Shown: piece by piece, positions 20,572 to 32,246 of the stretch
Layout of the letters: every line of letters begins with the position of its first letter
Position numbering within the stretch: the stretch's first letter is position 1
Assembly (NCBI GenBank): GCA_025200525.1
Contig: CM045763.1
Coordinates: forward strand, 157,982,246-158,046,245
DNA from: Camellia lanceoleosa
Lineage: Eukaryota; Streptophyta; Magnoliopsida; Ericales; Theaceae
Length of the DNA: 64,000 nt
Direction: 5' to 3'
The notes under the pieces: generated by a model
Told to the model about the DNA's origin: nothing
Databases searched by the model: none
Seen by the model: only the letters and a program-made list of their open reading frames with translations
Program-made: the position numbers and the translations under genes

Positions 20572-22676
20572 ATGAAGAAAAAAAGGGCTTCGAGCTAAAT
20601 ATTAGGGCTGCCCTCCCCTTTTTTAGGCTTTAGACCAACTTAAAAAATTGGACTACATATCTACTAAAAAAAATAGGAAGTTTAAAAAAAAAAAAAAAAA
20701 AAAAAATAGAGTTTCAACTATGTTTACTTTGGTTTTTAGAAACTTATTTTAGAAATTTTTTTAAAACATAAAAAATTAATTTGGTGAAAAAAACAAATTC
20801 TTATTATCATTTTTATATAATTTTTGTTTTGGGAGACTAAAAATAAGTTTTAAAAATTTAAAAATATATTTTTGATATTTATTTATTTTTTTATATTTAT
20901 GATACTTATCATTTTTGAAATAAAAATTTAAAAATATATTTTTAATATTTTGATACTTATCATTTTTGATATTTCTGGAAAAAAATAATAATCCAAACAT
21001 GACCAATAAATCTTGAAATTTTAATTTTATCAATTAAACCCTAATCTTTTGATTTATTTTCAATTTAAATCATTTGCCTATTTTCGTTAAGTAAAACTAT
21101 TACAAAAATTGTATTTTATTTATTGAACTCAATGGAAACAAGTATTTTAGACATTTTCCATACACTTCCATTTTTAATGACTAAAATACATTTTTTTTTC
21201 ATACAGTTTACTTAACAAAAATAAATAAATGATTTAAGATGAAAATAAATCAAAATATTAGAATTTAAATTGATAAAATAAAAAATTCATGATTTATTTT
21301 GTTACAAGGTTGAAACCCTGAGGGTTTCCCCCCCCCTAAAAAACTATTGATAAATTAATATTTATCTTTAATTTGTTTTTCATTTACTAGTGCCCACACA
21401 AATTTATTTATATATAAAATTATTAAAATTTATTTATATAGATTATAATATATAAAAAAATCATGACAATAACCCCAAATGATAAAAATCTCGTAGCTTT
21501 GCAGTTGATCAAAATTCAATTTACGACAATAAAAAAATAAATATCAATACTAAATAAAAATATTATATCAACAGCAGTAAAAAATATTTAAATATTACCC
21601 TTCTCTTTTAGTTTCAAAATTACTTTTTGACCTTGCATAATCTAAAACTTGCCATATCTTTTTCAATGAATAAGATAATTACTTTATTTAGTCTCTTGTG
21701 ATATGATCGACTGAATAACTTCAATTTTCATTTTCCCCCCCTTCTAACAGGAACCTGTAACTGGCAAAGACAATATTATATATAACCTTGGTCGACCTTT
21801 CAAATTATACTCTTGTAATTTATTTATTGTGTAAATTTAGTTTTTATAATTTAATTGTATCAAGTTTGCTTTTTAATTTTTTACATTGTATCAATTTAGT
21901 TCAATTGATAGTACTTAAAAAAATAAAATAAAATTGGGCAAACATCAAAAGCAAAATGATTCATTGAGAAGGGACTGCAGTAATTCAAATTGGACACCAA
22001 TCTTTCTTCACTTTGACCAGAGTAAATGAACTATTTTACTCTTTGATTTCATTCTAACTTCTAAAGGGCCTTTTCAAATGGATGAAGTTGATAAAATGGT
22101 AAATTTTTTAAAATAAAATAAAAATACAATTAAAATTATAATTATAATGACCAAATTGATATCTGAGGAAAACTAGATGAACTATTGGTGTTATTTGCCC
22201 AAACAGTTAATCAATGATTTAAATGGTGTTTGATACCCATCTTATCACTTAAAAATTTAAGTAATTCTTAAAATATAAAACCAAAAGTTAAGAAATTTTT
22301 TAAGTTGAAGTATTCTTACTTAATGCTTACTAAATTAGCGTGAAACAAATGCGTTCACCTCAATCTTGACAAATGGAGTTGGATTTGGTGGTGACTTGGG
22401 TTTGATTTTTTTCTATTTAGTGTTTTAATTTTTAGTTTGTTGTGTGGAGGTTTATTTTTCTTCCTTGTGGGGGTCTTTTCTCCTCCTCTATGGAGGCTTG
22501 GATTCTCTCTTCTATGGAGGTTGTTCATCTCTTTTTGAGATCTTATGATACTATTGCACCATGTTGATCTAATCTTTTGTCAGTTTTGCAATGAAGATTT
22601 TCTTCCAAAAGAAAGAAAGAAAGAAAAAAAATAAAAAAATAAAAAAATTGTTAACTAAACTTATAATTGTTTATGT

Positions 22677-22991
22677 ATAAGTATCGACATGGATTGCAAT
22701 GGTCCCATTATCACCACTATCGCCATCACTATTGCTACTACCAACGCCACAATCCCTTTACCACCACTACCACTGCTACAATCTCCCTCACTATTGTCAT
22801 CATTGCTACACATACCACCATCGTTTCACTATCACCACTCCACGGTCATTGCTATATCGCCTCCACTATCGATGCTACCATTACCACAACTAACACCTCC
22901 TCTCCACCATTATTATTACCACAACTATCACTACCCTCTATCTCCTCCACCATCGTCATTAGCCCTCCATCACTACCAGTGGCAATTGTAG
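22677..22991. repeat. Cryptic trinucleotide repeat (ACC/ACT/ATC), copy 2
   Basis: Same tract as 9935-10249, open in three plus frames, with a handful of base changes. It is compositional, not a gene. Confidence 0.7.
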
Positions 22992-23304
22992 GAATTTTTT
23001 TAGGGTGTTCACTGTGGATACTCCAATTAATTAATTAAGTAATTAATTTTTTTCAGGGTAGACATTTAAAAAATTATTTTTTGGGTTTTCAAATCACACA
23101 CAAATAAATAAATAAAATAAATTTCTAATATATTGATATCTTTGTTTCAAAAAATAAAATGTAGATACACAGATTTACATAACTATATTTTGTTTTTATC
23201 ACTAGCATGATAAAAAAAAAAAATGAAGAAGGCTCTTTTAATTCAAATTGAGATGAACTATATAATTGCTGATCAATATTAACATTCAAGTGGTACATTT
23301 GTTG

Positions 23305-23781
23305 TGTTAGGAAATATAGATGATTTTTCACAAGTGTAAATCAATCGAAGGAAATAAAAACTAATGTAGAAGAATTAAATTAACAACGACACAATAATTT
23401 TTACGTGCTTCCCTCAATGTGAGGTATATCCAGGGGACCGTAATTTGATTCTACTATCAACCAAGAGTTTGCAAACGAGACACGAATGGTCTCACAACCA
23501 CCCTTAGGTGAATTCCAAATAATCACAAATAAATATGAGAAAAGACCTCACAAAATAGATGATCAAATTGTATTCAAACAAGTTGTAGAAGACTCAAAGT
23601 AATATACCCAAATCAGGCCTAAAAATGAGTGCCGAAATACTCCAAAAACTATTCTACAAAGCAGAGTCGAAACAGAACTCGAAACTTCACAATAGAGAAA
23701 TAGCAAACAAACGGGGCACCTAAGCTTGGACTTGAATACACAACACTAAGCCTTGTATATGTACCGAATTGGATTACACAG
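23305..23781 (-). mobile_element. Copia LTR piece split by the Tat insertion, left part
   Basis: It starts TGTTAGGAAATATAG and ends at ttacacag, where the Tat element begins. The sequence resumes after the Tat element at 56764 (taagcttatatcg), next to a minus-strand copia pol. The pre-insertion reading was ...ttaCACAGtaagctt.... LTR identity is inferred from this position and from a typical copia-LTR motif near 23388. Confidence 0.5.
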
Positions 23782-25428
23782 TGTAGAGGGTCAGAAATTA
23801 TGGTCCAAATTAAGTACAGGCCTAAGTGCTGAGGTCGCCGCTTTTAAGCAACCAAGAATGTCTAAAGGAGCATGGGTTAAAGCCTAAGAGAAATGGCCCA
23901 ACAGCGAGCCGAAGCAGGTCTGACCCGCCAAAGGTCCGAACAGACTCTACGAAGGAAAATGTCTAAGTGAAGTTGTAGAGGCAACACTTGCAGCAGTCAA
24001 GTTGCTGAGGCACTTTGCCTCAGTGCCGCCATTCCCAATATTGTCAGTCCCGTCGCCATCCGAAGTTGCTGAAGGAAAGAGAAAACCAAAGCAACTAGTT
24101 GCAGAGGCAACACTTACAACGGTCAAGTTGCGGAGGTACTCTGTCTCAGCGCTGCCATTCCAAGTATTGTCGGTACAACCGCCATTCCCAATATTGTCGG
24201 TTCCGCCGCCATCTAAAGTTGCCGAGGGAAAAAGAAAACCAAAGCAACTAAGTTGCAGAGGCAACACTTGCAGCGGCTAACTTGCGGAGGCATTTTGTCG
24301 GTGATGCCATCTCTGATATTATCGGTTCTGCCATCTAAACTTGCCGCGGGAAATGATTGCCGTAACAACTACAACCACAACAACTAACTCATGGAAAGAA
24401 CACCTTGCCAAGGTGATAGCTGCCTTTGGGAGAAGTTTTCCCTTCACAAGAGAGGCTAATTCTTGGCGTTGATAGCAGGCGGCAAGGCATTATTAGCCTA
24501 GGGCTAATAGCAGACTTCCAAAGTTTATTAGCTTAGCGCTAATAGCAGGCCTCGAGACATATTGGCTGAAATTGATAGCAAGCCCAGAAATACCAATATA
24601 CCGCGACAGCCTCTTGAAAATGGGAGTAGGGTAGCTCGAGGGTAAGGGACTCCCTTCTCATTACCTAAGTCATGGACTTGCCTTAGCCACATAGGCAAGA
24701 CAAAGGAAGCCCCCTTGGGTTGGTATTAAGGCACAACATGGCCGATAGCAGGCTTGGCTATGGCCTTCACCCTGGTAAGTTAGAGAGTTTGTGGTTATGT
24801 GGCAAAGGGTGGAGGCTTTGCTGAGGTGAACATGAAAACATGGCTGACAGTAGGCTATGAACTCTTGAGAATACATGTACTCGCTAAATAAAAATGAGAA
24901 GACAAGTGCAGCAGCAAGGTTTACTGTTGCAAGTGCACTTGTTGAGGTTCGAGCTAAAAAGACAAGTGCAGCAGCAAACACTCTTGTCGCAATTGCACTT
25001 GTTGAGGCTCAAAAAGGGTAGTTGCAGCGCCAAACATTCTTGCCGTAACTACACTTGCTGAGGCATCTGTGCCAAACATATACTACATAGTACATGCAGA
25101 GGGACGTGTGGCACCTTCAGCCTGGTGGCTCAAGGCAGAATATTCCATGTGATCCTTAGGGACACTTGTCTTCTCTCTATTTGGCCACTTGGTGTCCTCT
25201 TGGTACCAAGGAAAAGTCTATCAATAGGACCCATTTCCTATGGTCCAAAGAGAGGATGATTAAGGATTTGGGGGAGATATTGCCCATTTGTGGACTGCCA
25301 TACATTTTTTCTTGAGTTACTTACTTTACCCTCACCTTGCTACTCATTCTCCAGTCATCCTACCATTGTTGGACCATTAACATAGTTCTGCCTCTCTAAT
25401 CACTACTTACATAGGACCCCTCCCTACA
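23782..25428 (+). mobile_element. 5' LTR of the Tat-lineage Ty3/gypsy element
   Basis: 1647 bases, starting TGTAGAGGGTC and ending CCCTCCCTACA. It pairs with 55115-56758 (1644 bases), which ends CCCTCGTTACA. The 5-base target duplication CACAG is at 23777-23781 and 56759-56763. The element spans 32,977 bases with its nested insertions and about 13.4 kb without them. No standard tRNA primer site is recognisable right after the LTR (tttctcacaagtcc), so the primer is unassigned. Confidence 0.9.
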
Positions 25429-26541
25429 TTTCTCACAAGTCCACTGGGGAGGCTGCTTTGTTGATGGTTTATATCCATAGTGGCTTACATATATCACTGG
25501 AAAAGATGCCAGAGGATGAAGTTAAGCAACACCCACGGTAGCAAGGTTCTTCCAATGGTAGAACAACACATGCTGAGGATCATGACCATAGTGTTGTGGT
25601 CGAGGCAGTTCAGTTATTTTAGGATGTGCAGAGGGAGATCCTACAGCTTTACAAACTCTCATCGAAGCTACTATGGCCATGGCATCCAGACCAGCTCCAG
25701 TGCAGACACTTCCGCCTGTAGCAGTCCCAAACCCAGTGCCTAATCTGTTGCCTAAGAATCAGGCTCTGATCTAGGTGCCTCCGGGAGTACCTCAGGCGAA
25801 TGGTACGACTACTGGTTTAGCTACCTAGGAGTAGACTGGTCCGTTCCAGCCCACTTACTTCGTTACTCTAGCTGACGTACATGCTAATATGCTATGCTCA
25901 AGCAAGAGCATAGCAAGAAACATCTACCATCTCTCCCTTATCCGGATGTGAAACCTCTATACTCTCAAGAGATATTGGTCATGCCATACCCAACTGGCTA
26001 TATAAAGTTTGATTAGAAGCAAGGTAATGCTACAGAACATGTGGTGAGGTTCATTGAAACCCTTGGTGTCCATGGTAGTGACCACCCTCTGCGCCTTCAG
26101 GAGTTCTATATAAAGTTCTTCCAAGTCTAAGAGAAAGTCACAACCCTCACACTTGGGTGAGACATCCAAAAAAAAGGTGAGGATATACTGGACTATGTCA
26201 AGCGGTTCCAGGATAAGGCCATTGACTGTTATGAACTAGTAGATGAAGCCCACTTAGTCAGTATATGTTTGGAGGGTGCCATACGCAACTATAAGATTTT
26301 CTTGGTAAACCATAATTTGCCTACCTTTTCAGCCTTGGTTGAGGCAGCTAGAAACCTTAGTACCACGGGTCCTTTGCATAGATCTCACAACAGTCACCGT
26401 TACTCTCGTAGTAGCAGAGTTGCTACGGTAACCTCCGTAAGAGGGAGCTGCTTGTCCTCCCGGAAAAGGAAGAGTTATAAGGACAAAAACCCATATCCTT
26501 GTAGCCTTGAGAATGTTAAAGCCTGGTTAAAGAATGGGTAG
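25429..26541 (+). pseudogene. gag: Tat gag, N-terminal and core, frameshifted
   Basis: Gag forms the virus-like particle of the retrotransposon. The first ~700 bases after the LTR give only broken frames. From about 26173 one plus frame reads GEDILDYVKRFQDKAID and, from 26269, LEGAIRNYKIFLVNH, in the order expected for the capsid-type retrotransposon gag domain of plant gypsy elements. It ends in a Lys/Arg-rich tract and a stop at 26541. Several stops and frame changes upstream make it inactive. Confidence 0.75.
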
Positions 26542-26543
26542 CC

Positions 26544-27074
26544 GATGGCAAACTTACCTTACCTCCAGTTAATGTTCCCTCAACCAAGAAAGACAAAGAA
26601 AACCCAGATTATTGTGTCTATCACAGAGCCACTAGACACCCTACCAAGGACTGCTGGACTTTGAAAAGTATCTTTAAGAAGAAAGTTATTGCAAATGAGC
26701 TGAAGTTCAAAGATGTTGGTAACCGTGATGGAAGAAAAGACCCCTATCCTAACCACAAGAAGAAAGGGAAGAATGTACATATGATTGGGTATCTTGGGCC
26801 TGTGCGCGATCAAGTGCACATGGCATCCTACTATGACGAGTTAGAAGAAATCGCAACAGGCCAGCTTCCTGAGACAGTACCTGCGGAGGCAAAACTCATA
26901 GAGGATACCTATGCTCAAGCTTTACCAAACTCTGTTAAGTTTCGTACCTTCTTTGACCAGCTGGGGCTGAGCCAAGCCACCAAGTTAGAAGCAACAAATG
27001 CACTCATCAACATCTCTGAAATGCATCATACTGAAGTTGTTGAGGCTAAGGAGTATTTGCCTCGGCGTATTTAG
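26544..27074 (+). pseudogene. gag: Tat gag C-terminal region with zinc knuckle variant
   Basis: The frame opens with a Cys/His cluster near 26610-26660 (YCVYHRATRHPTKDCWTLK), which has the C-x2-H-x4-H-x4-C pattern usual at this place in Tat elements. About 130 more residues follow before a TAG stop at 27072-27074. The protease continues in the same frame past this stop, so a single nonsense change separates them. Confidence 0.75.
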
Positions 27075-27422
27075 GAAGACTATGGGGCCATTACTTTGTC
27101 AGAAGCAGATAGAGCATACCCATTCCCCTATAACAGTCCTCTTTTTGTCACAGCTTACATCTATAATATAGAATTTAAGCATGCTTTCCTTGATGGCGGA
27201 GCATCCATAAACATCATCAATATCAACACCTTTGCAAAAGCTGGTATCCTAGAGTCCAGGATGTTCTGCCAACCCATTACTGTGACGGGCATTGGTGGTG
27301 AGAAAAAGGTTACTAAGGGCCATGTTGTAGTGGACTTAGCAATTGGCGAGATCCACTCAGCAACTAAGTTTCATGTGATTGAAGCAGACACAAATTATCG
27401 CATGATACATGGCAGAGCTTGA
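27075..27422 (+). pseudogene. Tat aspartic protease
   Basis: Retroviral-type aspartic protease that would cut the polyprotein. The active-site segment FLDGGASINIININ is present near 27187-27228, and ITVTGIGGEKK and VVDLAIG follow in the expected order. DGG in place of D(S/T)G is common in this lineage. The frame stops at 27420-27422, and 27423-27978 is a degenerate spacer full of stops leading into the reverse transcriptase. Confidence 0.8.
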
Positions 27423-27978
27423 ATGCACTGATATGGGGCTATCCTATCGAGTTATCACCAATGTGTGAAGACAAAATTGGGAAAGCAAATAGTGACCATA
27501 AATGCGTCTGAAAAGCCATTTGGAGTAGAGGAGGCACACTATTCTGATGTAGTCTTCTTTACTGAACTTTCACTAGATGAAACCCAAAGAACTGGCAAAG
27601 TTACAGGGGTAAAGTTACCAAAGTGGGAAGACATTTGAGATGCAAAGGTTGCTTCAGAAAGTAGTGAGCAAAAGAGGAGTAGCAAGTTCACAAGTCCTTT
27701 GCCAAAGATTGTTAAGGAGTGCGAGGGTAGCAAGACAGTTTACTACCTATGACGGTCTTGGAGGCCAAACTTTATACCCTGGGAGGAGGGCCATGAGACA
27801 AACAAGTGTGATGGCCCAAGAAGGGTTAGTGGAGACTCTTGAACCCGCCCCTGAGTGCATGCAAGACAGGCCTAAACTGTAGCAGGAAGTACTTACTGAG
27901 GCAAACCTCAGCGACTTACCATGGCAAAGCAAGCCTGTATTTATCAGCGATATAATAACCCCAGCAGCTATGGCATAA

Positions 27979-28625
27979 TTGATAACACTACTGAAGCGGT
28001 ACAGTGACGTCTTTGCATGGACATATGACGAGATGCTTGGCCTTGACCCATCTCTTGGCACATATCACCTTAACACTTTTCCTAACTCTAAGCCAATAAA
28101 GCAGCATGCTCGAAAATACCACCCTGATCTTGAGGCAAAGATTAAAGAAGAGGTAGAAAAGTTGCAAAGGGCCAAGTTCATTGAGCCTATACAGTACCTA
28201 ACTTGGCTAGCAAACGTTGTGTCTATAAAGAAGAAGAACGACCAAATCAAGGTCTGCGTAGACTTTCGTGACTTGAATAAGGCCTGCCCAAAAGATGAGT
28301 TTCCATTGCCACATGTCGACACACTTGTCAATTCTACTGCAGACCATCATATGTTCTTCTTCATGGATGGTTTTAATGGTTATAACCAGATAAAAATGGC
28401 ACCAAAAGATGTAAAAAAGACAACTTTCAGAACATCCTTGGGAAATATTTTCTATACAATGATGCCCTTTGGTTTGAAAAACGCAGGGGCAACCTAGTAA
28501 TGGGCCGTGACTGCAGTATTCCACGGCATGTTACATCATGAAGTAGAAGTGTATGTGGATGATTTGGAAACCGGCACCTCTGCGACTTGGAAAAAGTTTT
28601 TTAGTGTTGTCGAAAATTCTATTTA
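27979..28625 (+). pseudogene. Tat reverse transcriptase
   Basis: It would copy element RNA into DNA. Fingers and palm motifs run in order: DVFAW, KYHPD, KEEVEKL, FIEPIQY, a WLANVV segment, VCVDFRDLNKACPKDEFPLP, MDGFNGYNQIKM, FRTSLGN and MPFGLKNAGAT. Two consecutive stops (28494-28499) interrupt it just before VFHGMLHHEVEVYVDDL, which holds the catalytic YVDD box at about 28551-28562. Bases are missing after that box, so the following thumb lies in another frame. Confidence 0.9.
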
Positions 28626-29400
28626 AAGATGAACCCTCTCAAGTGTGCCTTCGGAGTTACTGCAAGAAAGTTCCTTGGTTTCTTGGTATACCAATGTGGT
28701 ATTGAAGTAGACAGGGATAAGATCAAGTCCATCATGGAGATGCCACCGCCACACTCTCAAAAAGCTTTGAAGAAATTCCTAGGTAAAGGGTCATACCTCA
28801 GGAGGTTCATTCCAGCCCGTGCCGAGATAACCTTTTCCTTTGGGACACTGCTAAAAGGGAATCATAAGTTTGAATGGCTACAAGAACACCAATATACATT
28901 TGATATGGTGAAGAAAGTACTTATCTCACCACTTACAATGATTGCCCTACAACCTGAAAAGCCTTTGCGACTGTACCTTACCTCTACACCTCGGTCTATT
29001 AGAGCTTACTTGTCCAAGACATAGATAGCGTTGAGAAGCCAGTCTATTACATCAGCCACACAATCAATGGTGCTGAATCACGATATACACTAATTGAGAG
29101 GCACTGTCTGGCCTTAATCTGCACAGCGCAGAAGTTGCGCCATTATTTTTTGGCACACCCGATCCAGGTTGTGACCAAGAGTGATCCAGTCCGTTATTTA
29201 CTGAGCAAGCCCGCTCTGACTGGAAGAATGACAAGATGGCTTTTGGCTTTAGCAAAATATGACTTCACTTGTATCACGCCCAAGGCTATTAAGAGCCAAG
29301 CACTTGCATACTTGCTAGCACAATTCCCATTTGGTGAACATGAACCTGCAGAGATATCCCTACCTGGTGAGGTCCATGTCTCAGCAATCGAAGTTGAAAC
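28626..29400 (+). pseudogene. Tat RT thumb and first RNase H domain
   Basis: Open from 28629 with LNP-like start, KCAFGV, FLGFLVYQCGIEVD, ALKKFLGKGSYLRRFIP and FEWLQEHQYTF, the usual connection between RT and RNase H. It breaks at 29022-29024, then resumes with VYYISHTING, LIERHCLALI and LRHYFLAHPI, matching the gypsy RNase H. The frame then runs on without a stop from 29135 into the second RNase H. Confidence 0.85.
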
Positions 29401-29710
29401 TTATTTTGATTTAAAATTTGATGGAGCCCCTAGGGCTGGGAAAGGTGGAGCTGGCATAACACTTACTATTCAAGAGGGGAAGAAGTTCCATTTGTCGTAC
29501 AAGCTTGATTTTGAATGTTCCAACAATGAGGCTGAATATGAGGCGCTAATACTGGGTTTGATTGTTGCCCAAAAGAAAGGCCTCCACAAGTTGAAAATTT
29601 GGGGTGACTTCAAGTTAGTTGTCAAACAAACACTGGGTGATTTCGCTTTGAAAGAACCTTTTTTTGGCCCCATATCGCACCATAGTTCAGAAATTGCTCA
29701 CTCAGTTTGA
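29401..29710 (+). pseudogene. Second, archaeal-type RNase H domain (Tat lineage mark)
   Basis: LKFDGAPRAGKGGAGI, FECSNNEAEYEALILGL and LKIWGDFKLVVKQ give the three acidic-motif blocks of RNase HI: FDG, NNEAEYEAL and GDFKLV. A second RNase H after the gypsy RNase H is the known mark of the Tat lineage (Ogre, Retand and relatives). A frame change follows near 29705, and the next segment carries HNHFLDALATL in another frame. Confidence 0.85.
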
Positions 29711-30335
29711 CGATGTCCAAATCTAGCACACTCCTCGAACACAACCATTTCCTCGATGCCTTGGCTACACTGACGGCAAAGGTGGATATACCAAATGATA
29801 ATATAGCCATCGTCATCGTGAAAATAACAATACTAGCAGTGTTCGCCGAAGGACATATAAAGCAATATGCTGAGGGATGGAAAGTAGATATAATCCAACA
29901 GCTGAAAACAGACCAAGGAACAATCAGACCAGCAGAACTTGCATCATTCTTGCTTCTCAGAGGTGAGTTGTATTTTCCTGGTCCCAACAACTTGTTAGCA
30001 AGGTGCGTTGGTAGACAAGAAGCAACTTATAGACTTAAGTAGATCTATGCTAAGTCTTGCGGAGATAGAGATATCAGTCTATACTGATGGATGCAGAGGT
30101 AAGGGTTATTAGCCAGAGATGGAAAAGGAAAGTATTAAGTTGCAGAGGCAATGTGCAAATTATCAATCCTATTCTAAAGAAGAGGAAGCCCATTTCTTAA
30201 GTAGTGAAGAATGGAAACAACCATATATTGACTATCTTGGAAACGGCACACTTCTTGAGAACAAAGTTGATGCAATCAGAGTTAAGAAGGGGGCCCTCCG
30301 CTTCTTCCTTGACTAAAACAAACTGTACCGAAGAA
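29711..30335 (+). pseudogene. Tat spacer between RNase H and integrase
   Basis: Segments open at 29707-30042 and 30119-30316 hold the degraded linker found between the two domains in this lineage (DALATLTAKVDIPND near 29755). It has at least three frame changes. No independent function is expected. Confidence 0.6.
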
Positions 30336-31435
30336 GCTTTGAACGGGCACCTTTGGCGTGTTTATCAAAAGATGAGGCAAATGAAGTGCTGAGCGAAGCT
30401 CACTAGGTAGAGCATCAAGGGGGGAAGCGACTATATGGACACCCTATCCACCTTGGCTACTACTTGCCGACAATGGATGAGGACACAAAAAACTTTGTGA
30501 GAAGATGCCAGTCTAGTCAGAAGTTTAGGAACTTAATACATACTCCGAAAGTTGAGCTGCACAACATTAAGACCCCTTACTCGTTTCATACTTGGGCATT
30601 CGATTTGGTAGGTCCTATAGTGCAGTAATCCAAAGGCCACAGATGGATACTTACAGCGACTGAAGTTAGCACCAAGTGGGTAGAGGCCATATCAATAAGG
30701 AAAGCAGACAGAGCTAGAGTGGCCAACTTCATTAGGGAAAGCATCATCTGTAGGTTTGGCATACCGAAGGTGATGTTGTTTGACAATGGAACTTCCTTCG
30801 CAAATCACCATGTGGGAAGGTTGGTGGACGACTACCAAATCAAGCATCACAAGTTTACTCCATACTATCCTCAAGGGAATGGACAAGATGAGGCAACCAA
30901 TAAAACTCTTATCCAAATATTGAGCAAGATCATGGACAAAGCATGGGGCACATGGTCTGAACAACTCCCCGTAGCTCTCTGGGCATATAGAACATCAAGG
31001 AGGAAACTGACCTAGGCAACCCCATTTTTCCTAGTGTACGAATCTGAAGCTGTGTTACCAGTTGAGTTGGTAGTACCCTCAGCAAGAATGGCTATCTCGG
31101 CACACTTAGTTCCAGACAACAAAAGGAACGATATAGAGGCAGTCGAAGAAAGAGGAGATCGGGCCTCGCGGGCAATGAAAAAGTATCATCAGCCCATAGC
31201 TCGTGCTTACAATCAGTCTGTTCAGCATAGAGAATTTAAAAAGAGGGATTTGGTATGGAAGATGATAGATGCAATCATGCGGGGGCAACCAATCCCCAAG
31301 TTCTCACTAAGATGGGAACACCCTTACAAAGTTCCTACGACAAGTAGCAGTGGGTATTACAAGTTGACAAGAGTAGATGACAAGTTCAAAACTAGCCCAA
31401 TCGATGCTAAGTATGTAAAGGAATATTTTCCTTAA
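30336..31435 (+). pseudogene. Tat integrase
   Basis: It would insert element cDNA into the genome. The N-terminal zinc region appears as EVLSEAH, HLGYYLPTMDEDTKNFVRRC, with the final Cys pair changed to Ser. The catalytic core has FDLVGPI (first Asp), MLFDNGTSF (second Asp) and GNGQDEATNK with the third acidic residue about 35 residues later. The C-terminal part (31034-31435) is open and ends EYFP then TAA. Stops lie at 30416, 30626 and 31013. Confidence 0.9.
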
Positions 31436-31736
31436 TTTCTTTTGTCCAGAAAAGAGTTGTAAGTTTCTCTTGTTAATATTTCCAAAGCAAAGTATAAAGA
31501 AGATGTCATATACTTAACAAACCCGTTACTCCTGTAAACACTTAGTCATAGTGAAATTCTGTTCGTGGCAAAAGTACTAATTGTCTTGGAAGTTATGTAA
31601 AGACAAAAAAAGGACGACAATGAAGTGATATTCAATTAATCAATATCTTTGTTTCTCATAGAATTCAAGTTTCCCAAAGCATGATTACAATGTTCAAAGG
31701 AAAAGAGAAAAAAGAAAAAGATAGCAGGAGTGCACA

Positions 31737-31774
<38 letters not shown>

Positions 31775-31812
31775 CAACAATAATAATAAGCCCATAACAA
31801 GGTCCCAATACA
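31436..31812 (+). other. Tat 3' non-coding region with an (AAT)n microsatellite
   Basis: No coding sequence is seen. An (ATA)n run with a few (ACA) units spans 31738-31792. It separates the end of integrase from the end of the antisense gene, so the two genes converge here. Confidence 0.7.
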
Positions 31813-32246
31813 TCAAATTAAACCCTTCATCAGGGAGTTCATCAAAGTCACATCTCGAGGCAACTGAGTGACAAGAGCGGAGTCTTTCTCCTTGAACCGA
31901 GCTAGGTTATGACGGTGCTGCTCTAAAGCACACTCACAGTCTCTGATGGTCTCTTCCAAGGAGGCAATCATAGCCACATTATCTGCGTGCTCAAGAAAAC
32001 CATCAATTGCTTGGAGCCTGGTCCTTTTCCATGATAAGTCCAAACCATTCCTTTCAAAGCCAATAAGATTTGCCTCATCACTCTCTACAAACTTGTCAGA
32101 AGTTGTCAGAAACTTTTTGGTGGCGAGGTTACGAATGAAATTGGCAAAGGACTCCAAAAGTGTTGTCTGCACCATCGGGCCTAGAACATTGAAAGCAATA
32201 AATGTGCTAGGGTGTAATGCCTGGATGCAAACAAGGATGGGAGTAG

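Larger units (their letters stand above)
20572..25255. repeat. Tandem duplication, copy 2 (4684 bases, uninterrupted)
   Basis: It matches copy 1 throughout and keeps the pre-insertion state at the sites of three later insertions: TAA at 22331-22333, tgagg at 23418-23427, and the intact LTR reading 'ggccttcaccctgg' near 24761. Differences from copy 1 are mostly scattered substitutions and homopolymer length changes. Confidence 0.85.

Noticed and set aside
25429..25450. A tRNA primer site for the Tat element
   Set aside because: The bases after the LTR do not match the common plant primer sites I know; left unassigned instead of forced.
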